NCBI RefSeq assembly: GCF_016623465.1
Contig: NZ_JAEDAJ010000006.1
Coordinates: 62,001 to 126,000 of the forward strand
Length of the DNA: 64,000 nucleotides
Reading direction: 5' to 3'
DNA from: Brachybacterium halotolerans
GTDB taxonomy: Bacteria; Actinomycetota; Actinomycetes; Actinomycetales; Dermabacteraceae
Below the pieces are notes generated by a model. That model was not told where the DNA came from. It ran no database searches and saw only the letters and a list, made by a program, of their open reading frames with translations. Every line of letters begins with the position of its first letter. The first letter of the stretch is position 1. The translations under genes were made by a program, and so were the position numbers. Positions 35,150-43,659 of this stretch are shown in pieces.

Positions 35150-36618
35150 CGCGGCTCCCGCCCGGCGCGCAGCAGCAGGTCGACGGCCGCGCGCATCATC
35201 GTCAGCGAGCTGCCCAGGGTGCTCACGCTCTCCCGGTGATCGAGGGCGGCGTCGGGGACGCCGGTGTGGACGAGGATCGCGTCGGGCCGCACGCGCAGCG
35301 CCTCGGCGACGCGCTCGGCCTCGGCGGCGTCGGAGCGCGGGAGCCGGGTGACCACGAGGACCTCGGCGGCGCCGGAGAGATCGCCGGGGTACTGGGCCTC
35401 GGTGACGTCGATCCCGCGCTCCCGGAAGGCGCCGACCAGGTGCGGGCTGCGGGAGCCGGAGGCGTGGTCGGCGCGGACGCGGGCGTCCGCGACCACCACC
35501 GGTCCCCCGCCGAGGGCGGCGTGGCGGGCGGTGACCGCGCGGCGCGCGGCGTCGGCCCCGATCTCCTCGAGCTCGCGCAGGGCATCGGGGATGCTCCGCC
35601 TCGGCTCGACGCCGCGGCGAATCCGCAGGGAGCGGATGGCGGCGCGCGTCTGCGCGGCACGTCGGCCGATCTCCTCGCGGTCCAGGCGCCCCGCGTCGAG
35701 CGCGGCGAGGATCGCGTCGTGCGCCTCGCGGACCATCTGCGCGGCGTCGCGGCGCAGCGAGGTGCCCAGGCACAGCAGATGCGCGCCCGCCTCGAGCGCG
35801 CGCACGGCGGCCTCGCCGAAGCCGGGATCGGCGGCGACGGCGGCCATGTCCAGGGCGTCGGTGACGACGAGCCCGTGGAAGCCGTTCCCGGAGACCTCGT
35901 CGAGCAGGGTCGTCGACCAGCGCGAGAGCGAGGCGGGCCCCTCGCCGAGGGAGGGCACGAGGATGTGCGCGGTCATCACCGCGTCGAGCCACGGGGCGAT
36001 CTGGAAGGGGGCGAGGTGCTCGCGGCGCATGTCCCGCGCGTCGAGGTCGATGCGGGGCAGGGCGGTGTGGGAGTCGACGGACGTGGCGCCGTGCCCCGGG
36101 AAGTGCTTGCCGGTCACGCCGAGTCCGGCGCTGCGCAGGCCGCTGGCCATGGCCCGGCCGTGGCGGGAGACGCGATCGGGGTCGTCGCCGTACGAGCGGG
36201 TGCCGATCACGGGGTTCGCCGGGTCGGTCGAGACGTCGAGCACCGGGGAGAGCACGAGGTCCATGTCGCACGCGGCGAGAAGCTCGCCGAGGGCCTCGCC
36301 CGCGCGGGCCGTGAGCGCGACCTCGTCGATCTGCCCGAAGGCCCAGGCGCTGGGCAGGGATGACCCGGTCGCCGCCTGGAGGCGGGAGACGTCCCCGCCC
36401 TCCTCGTCGATCGCGACGAGCACCTCGTCGCAGCGCTCGTGGATCGAGGCGGCGAGGGCGGCGGCCGTCTCCGGATCCGGCGTGTTGTAGCCGAACAGGA
36501 TGATGGATCCGAGGCCCGCGTCGAGCGCCTCGCCCGCCCAGTCCGGGAGCGTCGTGCCCTCGAGCGGGGCCATGAGCAGGGTGAGGACGTCGCGGTCCCA
36601 GCCGGGCAGCCTGCTCAT
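35146..36618 (-). CDS. nagZ: Beta-N-acetylglucosaminidase (glycoside hydrolase family 3)
   Basis: 490 residues from ATG 36618 (ATGA overlap with the permease stop). GH3 TIM-barrel: FGYNTPDPETAAAL, VAIDEEGGDVSRL, KHFPGHGATSVDSHTALP (Lys-His substrate and acid/base dyad of NagZ) and the nucleophile Asp in VVTDALDMAAV. A second alpha/beta domain follows, as in NagZ of Gram-positives. No signal peptide, so it acts on imported disaccharides or muropeptides in the cytoplasm, supplying GlcNAc and MurNAc species to the kinase genes. Confidence 0.93.
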   Translation of the reverse strand: MSRLPGWDRDVLTLLMAPLEGTTLPDWAGEALDAGLGSIILFGYNTPDPETAAALAASIHERCDEVLVAIDEEGGDVSRLQAATGSSLPSAWAFGQIDEVALTARAGEALGELLAACDMDLVLSPVLDVSTDPANPVIGTRSYGDDPDRVSRHGRAMASGLRSAGLGVTGKHFPGHGATSVDSHTALPRIDLDARDMRREHLAPFQIAPWLDAVMTAHILVPSLGEGPASLSRWSTTLLDEVSGNGFHGLVVTDALDMAAVAADPGFGEAAVRALEAGAHLLCLGTSLRRDAAQMVREAHDAILAALDAGRLDREEIGRRAAQTRAAIRSLRIRRGVEPRRSIPDALRELEEIGADAARRAVTARHAALGGGPVVVADARVRADHASGSRSPHLVGAFRERGIDVTEAQYPGDLSGAAEVLVVTRLPRSDAAEAERVAEALRVRPDAILVHTGVPDAALDHRESVSTLGSSLTMMRAAVDLLLRAGREPR

Positions 36619-37541
36619 CCCTTCACCGCGCCCTGGGTGAGGCCGCTCGCGAGGTTGCGCTGGACGAGGACGAAGAAGATCACCACGGGCAGCGCGATGA
36701 TCGTCGAGGCGGCCATCACCGCGCCCCAGTTCGCCGTGTTCTGCGTGAAGAAGCTGCGCAGCCCCACGCCCACGGTGTACTTCGAGCTGTCCTGCATGAA
36801 GGTCAGCGCGAAGATGAACTCGTTCCAGGCGGTGATGAAGCTGAACACGCTGGTCGCGACCAGACCAGGGGCGACCAGCGGGAACAGGATCGAGCGGAAC
36901 ATCCGCAGCCAGTTCGCGCCGTCCACGTAGGCGGCCTCCTCGAGCTCCTTCGGGACCGCGGCCACGAAGCCCCGCAGGTTCCAGATCGCGAAGGGCAGCG
37001 AGAACGCCAGGTAGACGATGATCAGGCCCAGCATCGAGTTCAGCAGGTGCAGGTTGCGCGCCTGCAGGAACAGGGGGATCACGAGCGCCTCGAGCGGCAC
37101 CATCTGCACGAGCAGCACGAGGATCAGCACCTGGGTGCGCAGGCGGAAGCGGAAGCGGGCCACGGCCACGGCGGCCAGCAGCGCGATCGCGCCGGAGATC
37201 AGCACGGTGCCCAGGGCGACGATGGCCGAGTTCTTCACGTAGTCGAGGAACCCGGCGTCCACGAGCACGAACCGGAAGTTCTTGAGCGTGAACCCGGTGG
37301 GCAGCCAGCTCGCGCCGCGCCCCAGCGGATTCGGGTCCACGGCCGTGGAGAGCATCCAGTAGAAGGGGAACAGCGAGAACACGAGCACCAGCACCACGCC
37401 GACGGCCTTGCCGGCGGCGGTCACGATGCGCCGCGGGCTGCGGCGACGGATCGCCGCGCGCTGGGCGGTGCGCTCGGCGGCGGTGGGCGCGGGGCCGACG
37501 GGGCCCGCGGGGGCGGTGCGGTCGGCGGGGGCGGTGCTCAC
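36615..37541 (-). CDS. ABC sugar transporter permease (MalG type)
   Basis: 308 residues from GTG 37541 (GTGA overlap with the upstream permease), GGAGGA upstream. Six membrane helices with the EAA loop ELEEAAYVDGANWLRMFRSILFP split by the conserved Gly; C-terminus FVLVQRNLASGLTQGAVKG is typical of CUT1 MalG-like permeases. The N-terminal 40 residues are Ala/Pro/Arg-rich. Works with the other permease and the binding protein; no ATPase gene is present, so a shared MsiK-type ATPase is likely. Confidence 0.92.
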   Translation of the reverse strand: MSTAPADRTAPAGPVGPAPTAAERTAQRAAIRRRSPRRIVTAAGKAVGVVLVLVFSLFPFYWMLSTAVDPNPLGRGASWLPTGFTLKNFRFVLVDAGFLDYVKNSAIVALGTVLISGAIALLAAVAVARFRFRLRTQVLILVLLVQMVPLEALVIPLFLQARNLHLLNSMLGLIIVYLAFSLPFAIWNLRGFVAAVPKELEEAAYVDGANWLRMFRSILFPLVAPGLVATSVFSFITAWNEFIFALTFMQDSSKYTVGVGLRSFFTQNTANWGAVMAASTIIALPVVIFFVLVQRNLASGLTQGAVKG

Positions 37542-38512
37542 AGCTCGTCCTCCTTCATGAGCGAGCGCATGTAGATCACGGAGATCACCAGCAGCAGGAG
37601 CGTCAGCAGCACGGCGATCGCCGATCCGCGTCCGTAGAGGCCCTGGGCGAAGGACTCCGAGTACGACCACACGCCCAGGTTCATCACGTCGCGGTTGGTG
37701 CCGTTGCCGCCGGGCATCAGGTAGATCTGCGTGAAGACCTTGAAGTCCCAGATGGTCGACAGGATGATGCAGACCGCGAGGATCGGGCGGATGCCCGGGA
37801 TGGTCACGCTGCGGAAGCGGGAGAGGGGGCCCGCGCCGTCGAGCGCCGCGGCCTCGTAGAGCTCCTTGGGGACGGTGCCGAGGCCCGCGAGCACCGTGAC
37901 CGCGATGAACGGGAAGCCGTGGTAGACGACGTTCGCGGTCGCGATCGCGTAGAACGCCCAGCGGTTGGCGAACCAGTTCCAGGAGCCGGCCTCCATGATC
38001 CCCAGCTGGTCCAGGGTGCTCGCGACCAGGCCGTTCAGGGGATCGAAGAGCCACACGAACACGTACGTGCCGGTGATCGCGGGCACCGCCCACGCGACCA
38101 TGATCGCGGTGGTGCAGATGCTGCGCCACCAGGTGCCCAGACTGTTCAGGAACAGGGCGACCACGATCCCGACGACCATCGTGAGCACCACGCACACGAT
38201 CGCGAAGCCCACCGTGTTGGGCAGCACCGTGCCCCACAGGAACGGATCGGAGAGGATCTCCCGGTAGTTCGTCAGGCCCGTGTAGTTCGAGTCGCCGCGG
38301 ATGAGGTTGCGCAGCCGGTAGTCCTGGATGGACAGGTTCAGCACGCGCACCAGCGGCCACAGGAGCAGGACGGCGAGGGTCACCAGTCCCGGGGCGAGCA
38401 GGAGCCAGGGCGCGGAGCCGCGCTGGAGTCGGCGGCGCACCGGGACCCGTCGGCGCTCGAGGGTCCCGGTGGCGTTCGCGGCGTTCTTCGGGGTGGAGGT
38501 GGCCGCGCTCAT
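37538..38512 (-). CDS. ABC sugar transporter permease (MalF type)
   Basis: 324 residues from ATG 38512 (ATGA overlap with the binding-protein stop). Six membrane helices beginning PWLLLAPGLVTLAVLLLWP, the LFDPLNGLVASTLDQLG loop and EAA motif ELYEAAALDGAGPLSRFRSVTIP. CUT1 family. Context with nagZ, anmK and murQ suggests uptake of MurNAc- or GlcNAc-containing cell-wall fragments. Confidence 0.92.
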   Translation of the reverse strand: MSAATSTPKNAANATGTLERRRVPVRRRLQRGSAPWLLLAPGLVTLAVLLLWPLVRVLNLSIQDYRLRNLIRGDSNYTGLTNYREILSDPFLWGTVLPNTVGFAIVCVVLTMVVGIVVALFLNSLGTWWRSICTTAIMVAWAVPAITGTYVFVWLFDPLNGLVASTLDQLGIMEAGSWNWFANRWAFYAIATANVVYHGFPFIAVTVLAGLGTVPKELYEAAALDGAGPLSRFRSVTIPGIRPILAVCIILSTIWDFKVFTQIYLMPGGNGTNRDVMNLGVWSYSESFAQGLYGRGSAIAVLLTLLLLVISVIYMRSLMKEDEL

Positions 38513-39807
38513 CCGCCGAAGATCTTGTCCATCTCGGTGGCGGCGGCGTCGGCGGCCTGCTGCGGCTTCGTGCCGCCGAGGACGTCGCTGAACAGGGTCG
38601 ACAGGGTCTTCTTGCCCTCGATCTGCCCCCAGGCCGGGGTGACGGGGACGGTGGTGCCGCCCTCGGTCATCTGCTGGGCGAAGACCTTGGTGAGGTCGTC
38701 GCCGTCGGCCACGACCTGGTCCAGGGCCTTCTGCTCGCCCGGGAAGTAGTTGGTGTCCTTGGCCCACTGGGTCGCGAACTCACCGGTGGACATGAGCTTG
38801 ATGAGCTCGAAGGCGAGCTCGGGCTCCTCGGTCTCGGTGAAGCGGCACAGGAGCGAGCCGCCCAGGAAGGAGGGCGCGACGGCCTTGTCCTTCGCGGGGA
38901 TCGTGAAGGCGACGAGGCGCTTGAAGAGCTCCTCGTCGTCGGCCTTGATCGTCGCGGGCACCCACGAGCCGGTGATGAACATGGCGACCTTGCCCTGCTG
39001 GAAGGCGGCCAGGGAGTCCGTCTCGAGCCAGCTCGAGGCGGCCGCGGTCGACGCGTCGTGCTTGAGCGCGAGATCCGTGTACCAGGTGATGCCCTCGACC
39101 GATTCGGTCGAGTTGATCGTGGCCTTCCACGTCCCGCCGGACTCGCTGGCGATGTCGCCGCCCGCGCCCCACACGAAGGGCATGCCGGCGAAGATCGAGC
39201 CGCCCGCGACGGGGAACGGGATGATGTCGGGGTTCTTCTCCTTGAGCGTCTCGATCATGCTGAGCAGGTCGTCCCAGCTGCCGGGCTGCTCGGTCACGCC
39301 CGCGTCCTCGAGGATCTTCCTGTCGGCGAGGATCGAGCGGACGCCCGCGTACCAGGGCATGCCGTAGAGCTCGTCGTCCAGGGTGCCGGCGTCCACGAGG
39401 CCCTGGACGAGACCGTCCCCGATGCCCGCCTCGTCGACGTCCTTGGTGAGGGGGTCGAGGCCGCCCGCGTCGGCGAACTCGGGGACCCAGGTGGTGCCGA
39501 CCTCGGCGACGTCCGGGCCGGTGCCGCCGCTCATGGCGGTCACGAACTTGTCGTGCGCGCCGTCCCAGGGCTGCACCTCGACCTTGAGGGTCGCGCCGGT
39601 CTTGTCCTTGAACGCCTTGGTGATCGCGTCGACGTACTCGTCGGTCTTCGCGTTGGTGCCCTGCATGATCCACAGGGTGATGGTCTTGTCGGCGTTGGCC
39701 TCGGTGTCGGTCGGGTCGCTGCCGCCCGAGCCGCCCGAGCAGGCGGCAAGGCCCAGTGCGGCGGAGCCGGCGGCCCCGGCGGAGAGAACACCTCGTCGTG
39801 AGATCAT
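38509..39807 (-). CDS. ABC transporter substrate-binding lipoprotein
   Basis: 432 residues from ATG 39807, GAGGAG upstream. N-terminal twin-arginine lipoprotein signal: MISRRGVLSAGAAGSAALGLAAC with lipobox LAAC and Cys near residue 23, then a Gly/Ser/Thr/Asp linker. Family 1 solute-binding fold: TITLWIMQGTNAKTDEYVD, MSGGTGPDVAEVGTTWVPEF and a conserved Trp/Pro-rich ligand region. First gene of the recycling operon, so it probably binds muropeptide sugars on the outer face of the membrane. Confidence 0.93.
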   Translation of the reverse strand: MISRRGVLSAGAAGSAALGLAACSGGSGGSDPTDTEANADKTITLWIMQGTNAKTDEYVDAITKAFKDKTGATLKVEVQPWDGAHDKFVTAMSGGTGPDVAEVGTTWVPEFADAGGLDPLTKDVDEAGIGDGLVQGLVDAGTLDDELYGMPWYAGVRSILADRKILEDAGVTEQPGSWDDLLSMIETLKEKNPDIIPFPVAGGSIFAGMPFVWGAGGDIASESGGTWKATINSTESVEGITWYTDLALKHDASTAAASSWLETDSLAAFQQGKVAMFITGSWVPATIKADDEELFKRLVAFTIPAKDKAVAPSFLGGSLLCRFTETEEPELAFELIKLMSTGEFATQWAKDTNYFPGEQKALDQVVADGDDLTKVFAQQMTEGGTTVPVTPAWGQIEGKKTLSTLFSDVLGGTKPQQAADAAATEMDKIFGG

Positions 39808-40023
39808 CGGAACTCCTCACAGCTGTCGGGTCGGCACGTGCCGGGCGGCACTGTGGATATCGTCTCGTCGTCGAGCGATGCGGGAACCGCGTCGAGAAGC
39901 AGCGTCATCGAGGATCCGGGGACCCGGTGATGACACCCTCCGGGATCGCTCCCGGAGCCGAACGTCAAGAAAACTTCCCTCGCCGATCTTCTATGCTGAA
40001 GTTACCACGATGAAGGAGGTCCC
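39808..40023. promoter_or_regulatory. Divergent control region of the cell-wall sugar genes
   Basis: For the kinase, TATGCT (39992-39997) is a good -10 with no clear -35. It is flanked by an inverted repeat AACTTC (39972-39977) and GAAGTT (39998-40003), a candidate operator for the RpiR protein encoded at the far end of the operon. A separate 8-bp-stem hairpin CTCCGGGA/TCCCGGAG lies at 39938-39957. I find no convincing leftward promoter. Confidence 0.5.
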
Positions 40024-41058
40024 GTGCAGGCTCCCCAGGACCGTGACCGAGCTGTGACGTCGCCCGTCGTGCTGGTGGCGGACGTCGGCGGCACCCGCAG
40101 CAGATTCCTCGTCGCGCCGGTCGATCCGGACGTTCCGCCGCTCATGGCCGAGCCCGTCACGGGGCCCGGTGCGAACCTGCGCTCGAGCGGCCCCGGGGCG
40201 CTCGCGGCGCTCGCCGAGCCGGCCCGTCGGGCCCTCGAGGCGGCCGGGATCGACGGCCCCGCGGCCGCGCGGGAGCGCGTGGGCGCGGCGGTGCTCGGAC
40301 TCGCGGGCAACGGCGCGGCCCGCCGACGGGAGATCACCGCCGCGGTGGCCGAGGCGCTCGCGCCGCTCGGCATCGAGCCGGACCGCCTCACAGCGACCGA
40401 CGACCACCTCACCGCCTTCCTCAGCGCGGACGTGGGCGAGGACGGCCTGCTGCTGCTCGCCGGCACCGGCTCCGTGTGCGTGCGCTTCGAGGACCGCCGT
40501 CCCGCGGAGCGCTGCGACGGGATGGGGTGGCTGCTCGGGGACGTGGGCTCCGCGGTCTGGCTGGGGCGCGCCGTGCTGCAGGCCGTCGCCGCCGACATCG
40601 ACGGCCGCGGGCCGCGCACCCGCCTCACCGAGTCCCTGGGCGACGTGCTCGAGCTCGATCTGCGCGACGGGCTCGTGCCGCGCTCCCCCACGGGCGATCC
40701 GCGCCAGGACCTGGTCGCCGCGATCGACCCGCTCTCCCCCGCCGAGCTGGGCCGCTTCGCGCCGCTGCCCGGCTCCCTGTGCGAGGACCAGTTCGACGAG
40801 GTCGCCCGCGGGATCCTCGACGGCGCGGGCCGGCACTTCTCCCGCACCGTGCAGCGCCTGGACCCCGAAGCGGCGCTGCCCGTGGTGCTCGCCGGCGGCG
40901 TGCTCACGACCCCCGGGCCCATCCACGAGGACCTCGTGACCTGGCTCGAGGCGGCAGGGCGCACCGTGGCCCCGGTCCAGGACGGGCTCGCCGGGGCGCT
41001 CCGCCTGGCCCGCCAGGCGGCGGGCGGGCCCGACGGCGCCATCGGCCCGATCCGATGA
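40024..41058 (+). CDS. BadF/BadG-family amino-sugar kinase (GlcNAc or MurNAc kinase-like)
   Basis: 344 residues from GTG 40024, GAAGGAGG four bases upstream. ASKHA fold: VLVADVGGTRSRFLVAP (phosphate-1), LGLAGNGAARR, LLLLAGTGSVCVRFED (phosphate-2), GWLLGDVGSAVWLGR and VVLAGGVLTTPGP (adenosine motif). The family includes GlcNAc kinases and the MurNAc/GlcNAc kinase MurK of clostridia. Divergent placement from the nagZ-anmK-murQ operon supports phosphorylation of GlcNAc and/or MurNAc released from wall fragments. Confidence 0.88.
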   Translation: MQAPQDRDRAVTSPVVLVADVGGTRSRFLVAPVDPDVPPLMAEPVTGPGANLRSSGPGALAALAEPARRALEAAGIDGPAAARERVGAAVLGLAGNGAARRREITAAVAEALAPLGIEPDRLTATDDHLTAFLSADVGEDGLLLLAGTGSVCVRFEDRRPAERCDGMGWLLGDVGSAVWLGRAVLQAVAADIDGRGPRTRLTESLGDVLELDLRDGLVPRSPTGDPRQDLVAAIDPLSPAELGRFAPLPGSLCEDQFDEVARGILDGAGRHFSRTVQRLDPEAALPVVLAGGVLTTPGPIHEDLVTWLEAAGRTVAPVQDGLAGALRLARQAAGGPDGAIGPIR

Positions 41059-41921
41059 GCGCGCCCGCGGAGGACTCGGCGCCCGATGACCCCCGCGCAC
41101 CCGACGACCCCCGTGCAGAGGCACGCGCACGCGCGCGAGAATCCGCGGCGGCCTCGGCGCGCCGCCGTCGCGAGCGCCTGCGCCGCGCGCGGGAGCGCCG
41201 CGCCCGGCGGGTCGAGCGGGAGGCGGACCTCGCGCTCCGTCTGCGCTCGGAGAGCCGTCGCAACACGATCGCCCTCAACGTCACCGTCGTCCTGTCCCTC
41301 GCCGCCACCTTCGCGCTGAGCTCGCTGTTCCCGAGCGAGCGGGAGCGCGCGGCGATCTCCCTGCCGGGCGCCTTCGCCGTCATCGCGATCACCGTGTACG
41401 CCGCGAGCTTCGCGCTGCTCACGCACTGGACCTTCCATCGCCTCCCGCGGCGGGACGTCGTGATCGCGGCGCGCCTGGCGCGGGCGCGCCGCACCTCCCC
41501 CTGGCTGCGGTGGGTCGCGGGGCGCGGATCGGTGAGCTCCGAGGCCCTGGGGCTCGTGCTGCTCGCGGTGCTCGCGATCCTGCTGCTCCTGCTCAGCGAG
41601 CCCGGCCCCTACCGCGTGGTGCTCCTGGTGACGACGATCGCCGCGATCCTGTGCACCTGGTACTCCACGGCCGTCACCCTCGCCGTCGAGTACGCCGCGG
41701 CGGACGGCCACGGCGACGCCTTCGAGCTGCGCACACCGCGGCGCGGCTTCGACGAGTACCTCTACGTGTCCATGATCGTGCAGGTCTCGGGCTCGGCGAA
41801 CGAGAACGTGCCGCTCACGAGCGGAGCCCGTCGCCTGGTGCGGCTCCAGGCGCTCCTCGGGCACGTGATGACCTCCGTGGTCGTCGCGCTCGGGATCTCC
41901 GTCGTGATCACGGTCCTGTGA
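41055..41921 (+). CDS. DUF1345 family membrane protein
   Basis: 288 residues; ATG 41055 overlaps the kinase stop (ATGA). An unusually basic, Arg/Ala-rich cytosolic N-terminus (residues 15-70, many Arg-Arg pairs, likely helical) precedes four or five membrane segments. The C-terminal block FDEYLYVSMIVQVS through RRLVRLQALLGHVMTSVVVAL matches the DUF1345 signature. Function unknown. The final codons run into a 14-bp tandem repeat. Confidence 0.82.
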   Translation: MSAPAEDSAPDDPRAPDDPRAEARARARESAAASARRRRERLRRARERRARRVEREADLALRLRSESRRNTIALNVTVVLSLAATFALSSLFPSERERAAISLPGAFAVIAITVYAASFALLTHWTFHRLPRRDVVIAARLARARRTSPWLRWVAGRGSVSSEALGLVLLAVLAILLLLLSEPGPYRVVLLVTTIAAILCTWYSTAVTLAVEYAAADGHGDAFELRTPRRGFDEYLYVSMIVQVSGSANENVPLTSGARRLVRLQALLGHVMTSVVVALGISVVITVL

Positions 41922-41974
41922 TCGCTGCGGGGTGATCACTGCGGCGTGATCACTGCAGGACGATCACCACGCGC
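41905..41974. repeat. Five 14-bp direct repeats carrying TGATCA
   Basis: Units start at 41905, 41919, 41933, 41947 and 41961: TGATCACGGTCCTG, TGATCGCTGCGGGG, TGATCACTGCGGCG, TGATCACTGCAGGA and CGATCACCACGCGC. The first lies in the last codons of the DUF1345 gene and its stop is in the second. The array is about 135 bp before the monooxygenase start. Confidence 0.8.
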
Positions 41975-42000
41975 TGGGACCCCGCGGCCGGGGTCGCGGA

Positions 42001-42006
42001 TAGGAT
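42001..42006 (+). promoter_or_regulatory. Possible -10 for the flavin monooxygenase gene
   Basis: TAGGAT at 42001-42006 with no good -35; predicted leader near 98 nt. The 14-bp repeat array lies immediately upstream of the promoter. Confidence 0.35.
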
Positions 42007-42110
42007 GGCCGCGCCCCACGGCGTCGGCGCCCCGCCCGGACCCTCGCGTCCGACGGGACCCGCGCGCCGGGGGCCACGTACCGCAAGCCCCGATCGGAAG
42101 GCCCTCCGCG

Positions 42111-43577
42111 ATGTCCCACGCCTCCGCCACGCAGCAGACCTCCGCCGAGGACGCCGGCGTCGACGTCCCCAGTCGCGAGAAGGTCCTGGTCGTCGGCGCG
42201 GGTCCCGCGGGCCTCGCCGCGGCGGCCGCGCTGAAGGCGCTCCGCGTGCCCTTCGACCTGGTGGACGCGGGCAAGGACGTCGGCGGCATCTGGAGCACCT
42301 CGCGCGAGGGCTCCCCCGTCTGGCCGGCGATGGAGATGATCTCCTCGACGCAGTTCACGCAGTACGAGGACATGATCCAGCCGGTCTCCTTCCCGACCTT
42401 CCTGCGCCCCGCGCAGATGTCGAAGTACCTGCGCGCCTACGCCGCGCGCTACGACCTCACCGACCACTTCCTGCCGCGCCTCGTGGTGCGCACCGCGAAG
42501 CCCTTCGAGGAGGGCGTGTGGCAGGTCGAGTTCTCCGACGGCCGCGTCACGGTCTACCGCGCGATCGTCGCCGCCCATGGCGTCTCCTCCCGCCCGCACC
42601 TGCCGGAATGGGCCGGCGACGTGCCCGGGGGCATCCGCACCCTGCACTCCTCGCAGTGGGAGAGCAGCGACGGCCTCGAGGGCCGGCGCGTGCTCGTGGT
42701 CGGCTCCGGCCAGTCCGCGGCCGACATCGCCGTGGACGCCGCCCGCCGGGCGCTCGAGGTGCGCTGGTCGGTGCGCACCGGCCACTGGATCGTCCCGCGC
42801 ACGATCGGCGGGAAGCCGGGCGACGTCGCCGCCTCGCACGAGCCCTCCGTGCTGGGCGGGCTGAACGAGAAGATCGCCGAGCAGGTCGTGCGCCGCGCCG
42901 TCGGCGACCCGGAGTCGCTGGGCCTGCCCGGGCCCGCCGCCCCCCTGCTCGAGGACGCCGTGATCGTCTCCGACGAGATCGCCCCGCGCATCCGCGACGG
43001 CCGCGTGACGCCCACCGGCGACGTCGAGGCGATCGGCGAGGACGGCACGGTGTCCTTCACCGGCCACGGCCGCGCCCACGCGGACTTCGCGCCCGATGTC
43101 ATCGTCTTCGCGACGGGCTACGAGCAGGGCGCCGACTACCTCCCCGACGACGTGGTGCCCCGCACCGCGAGCGGTGCGCTCGACCTGTTCCTCGGCGCCT
43201 TCCCGCGCGGTCGCTCCGACCTCGTGCTGCTGGGCCAGCAGCGGGTGAACGGCGGCGTGCTGCCGCTGCTCGTCGAGCAGGCCGACGTCGCCGCCTACGC
43301 CCTGCACGCCGAGCGCGAGGGCACTCCCCAGGCCGCGCAGTTCCGGCGCCTGCGCGAGGGCGCTGACTCCCAGGTGCCACTGCCCGCCGAATCCGGTCTG
43401 CGCGGTCGCCTCGGCGCCCTGCTGCCGCCGCGCCGGGAGGACCGCCGCGGGTCGGGGGCATCGGCCCGGAGCGCATCGGGTTCCGGTGCGGCCGACGGCG
43501 ACCGCGCTCTCGTCCCCTTCGTGGATCGCGAGCTGCTGCTCGCCCGCCTGCGGTCGGTGCGCGAGCTCTTCGACTGA
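42111..43577 (+). CDS. Flavin-containing monooxygenase-like NAD(P)/FAD protein
   Basis: 488 residues, ATG 42111 with GGAAGG upstream. FAD Rossmann motif VLVVGAGPAGLAAAAALKAL near residue 25, GGIWSTSREGSPVWP typical of class B monooxygenases, NADPH motif VLVVGSGQSAADIAVDAARR near 200 and FATGYEQGADYLPDD near 345. The region of the FMO fingerprint is divergent (GGIRTLHSSQWESSD). About 60 residues at the C-terminus are Ser/Arg-rich. Probably oxygenates an N- or S-containing or ketone substrate; substrate unknown. Confidence 0.88.
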   Translation: MSHASATQQTSAEDAGVDVPSREKVLVVGAGPAGLAAAAALKALRVPFDLVDAGKDVGGIWSTSREGSPVWPAMEMISSTQFTQYEDMIQPVSFPTFLRPAQMSKYLRAYAARYDLTDHFLPRLVVRTAKPFEEGVWQVEFSDGRVTVYRAIVAAHGVSSRPHLPEWAGDVPGGIRTLHSSQWESSDGLEGRRVLVVGSGQSAADIAVDAARRALEVRWSVRTGHWIVPRTIGGKPGDVAASHEPSVLGGLNEKIAEQVVRRAVGDPESLGLPGPAAPLLEDAVIVSDEIAPRIRDGRVTPTGDVEAIGEDGTVSFTGHGRAHADFAPDVIVFATGYEQGADYLPDDVVPRTASGALDLFLGAFPRGRSDLVLLGQQRVNGGVLPLLVEQADVAAYALHAEREGTPQAAQFRRLREGADSQVPLPAESGLRGRLGALLPPRREDRRGSGASARSASGSGAADGDRALVPFVDRELLLARLRSVRELFD

Positions 43578-43659
43578 TCGGTCGGGCGGGCCCGTCGGGC
43601 GGCCCGGTGCTCGGCCGACGGGCGACCAGGCCGACCCGCCGGATCCGAGGACGTCCAGG

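Noticed and set aside
40010-40057. Small ORF MKEVPCRLPRTVTEL before the sugar kinase
   Set aside because: Its ATG is in the ribosome-site region of the kinase gene, it has no ribosome site of its own and overlaps the kinase start out of frame.
41905-41974. CRISPR array
   Set aside because: Contiguous 14-bp units without spacers and no cas genes.
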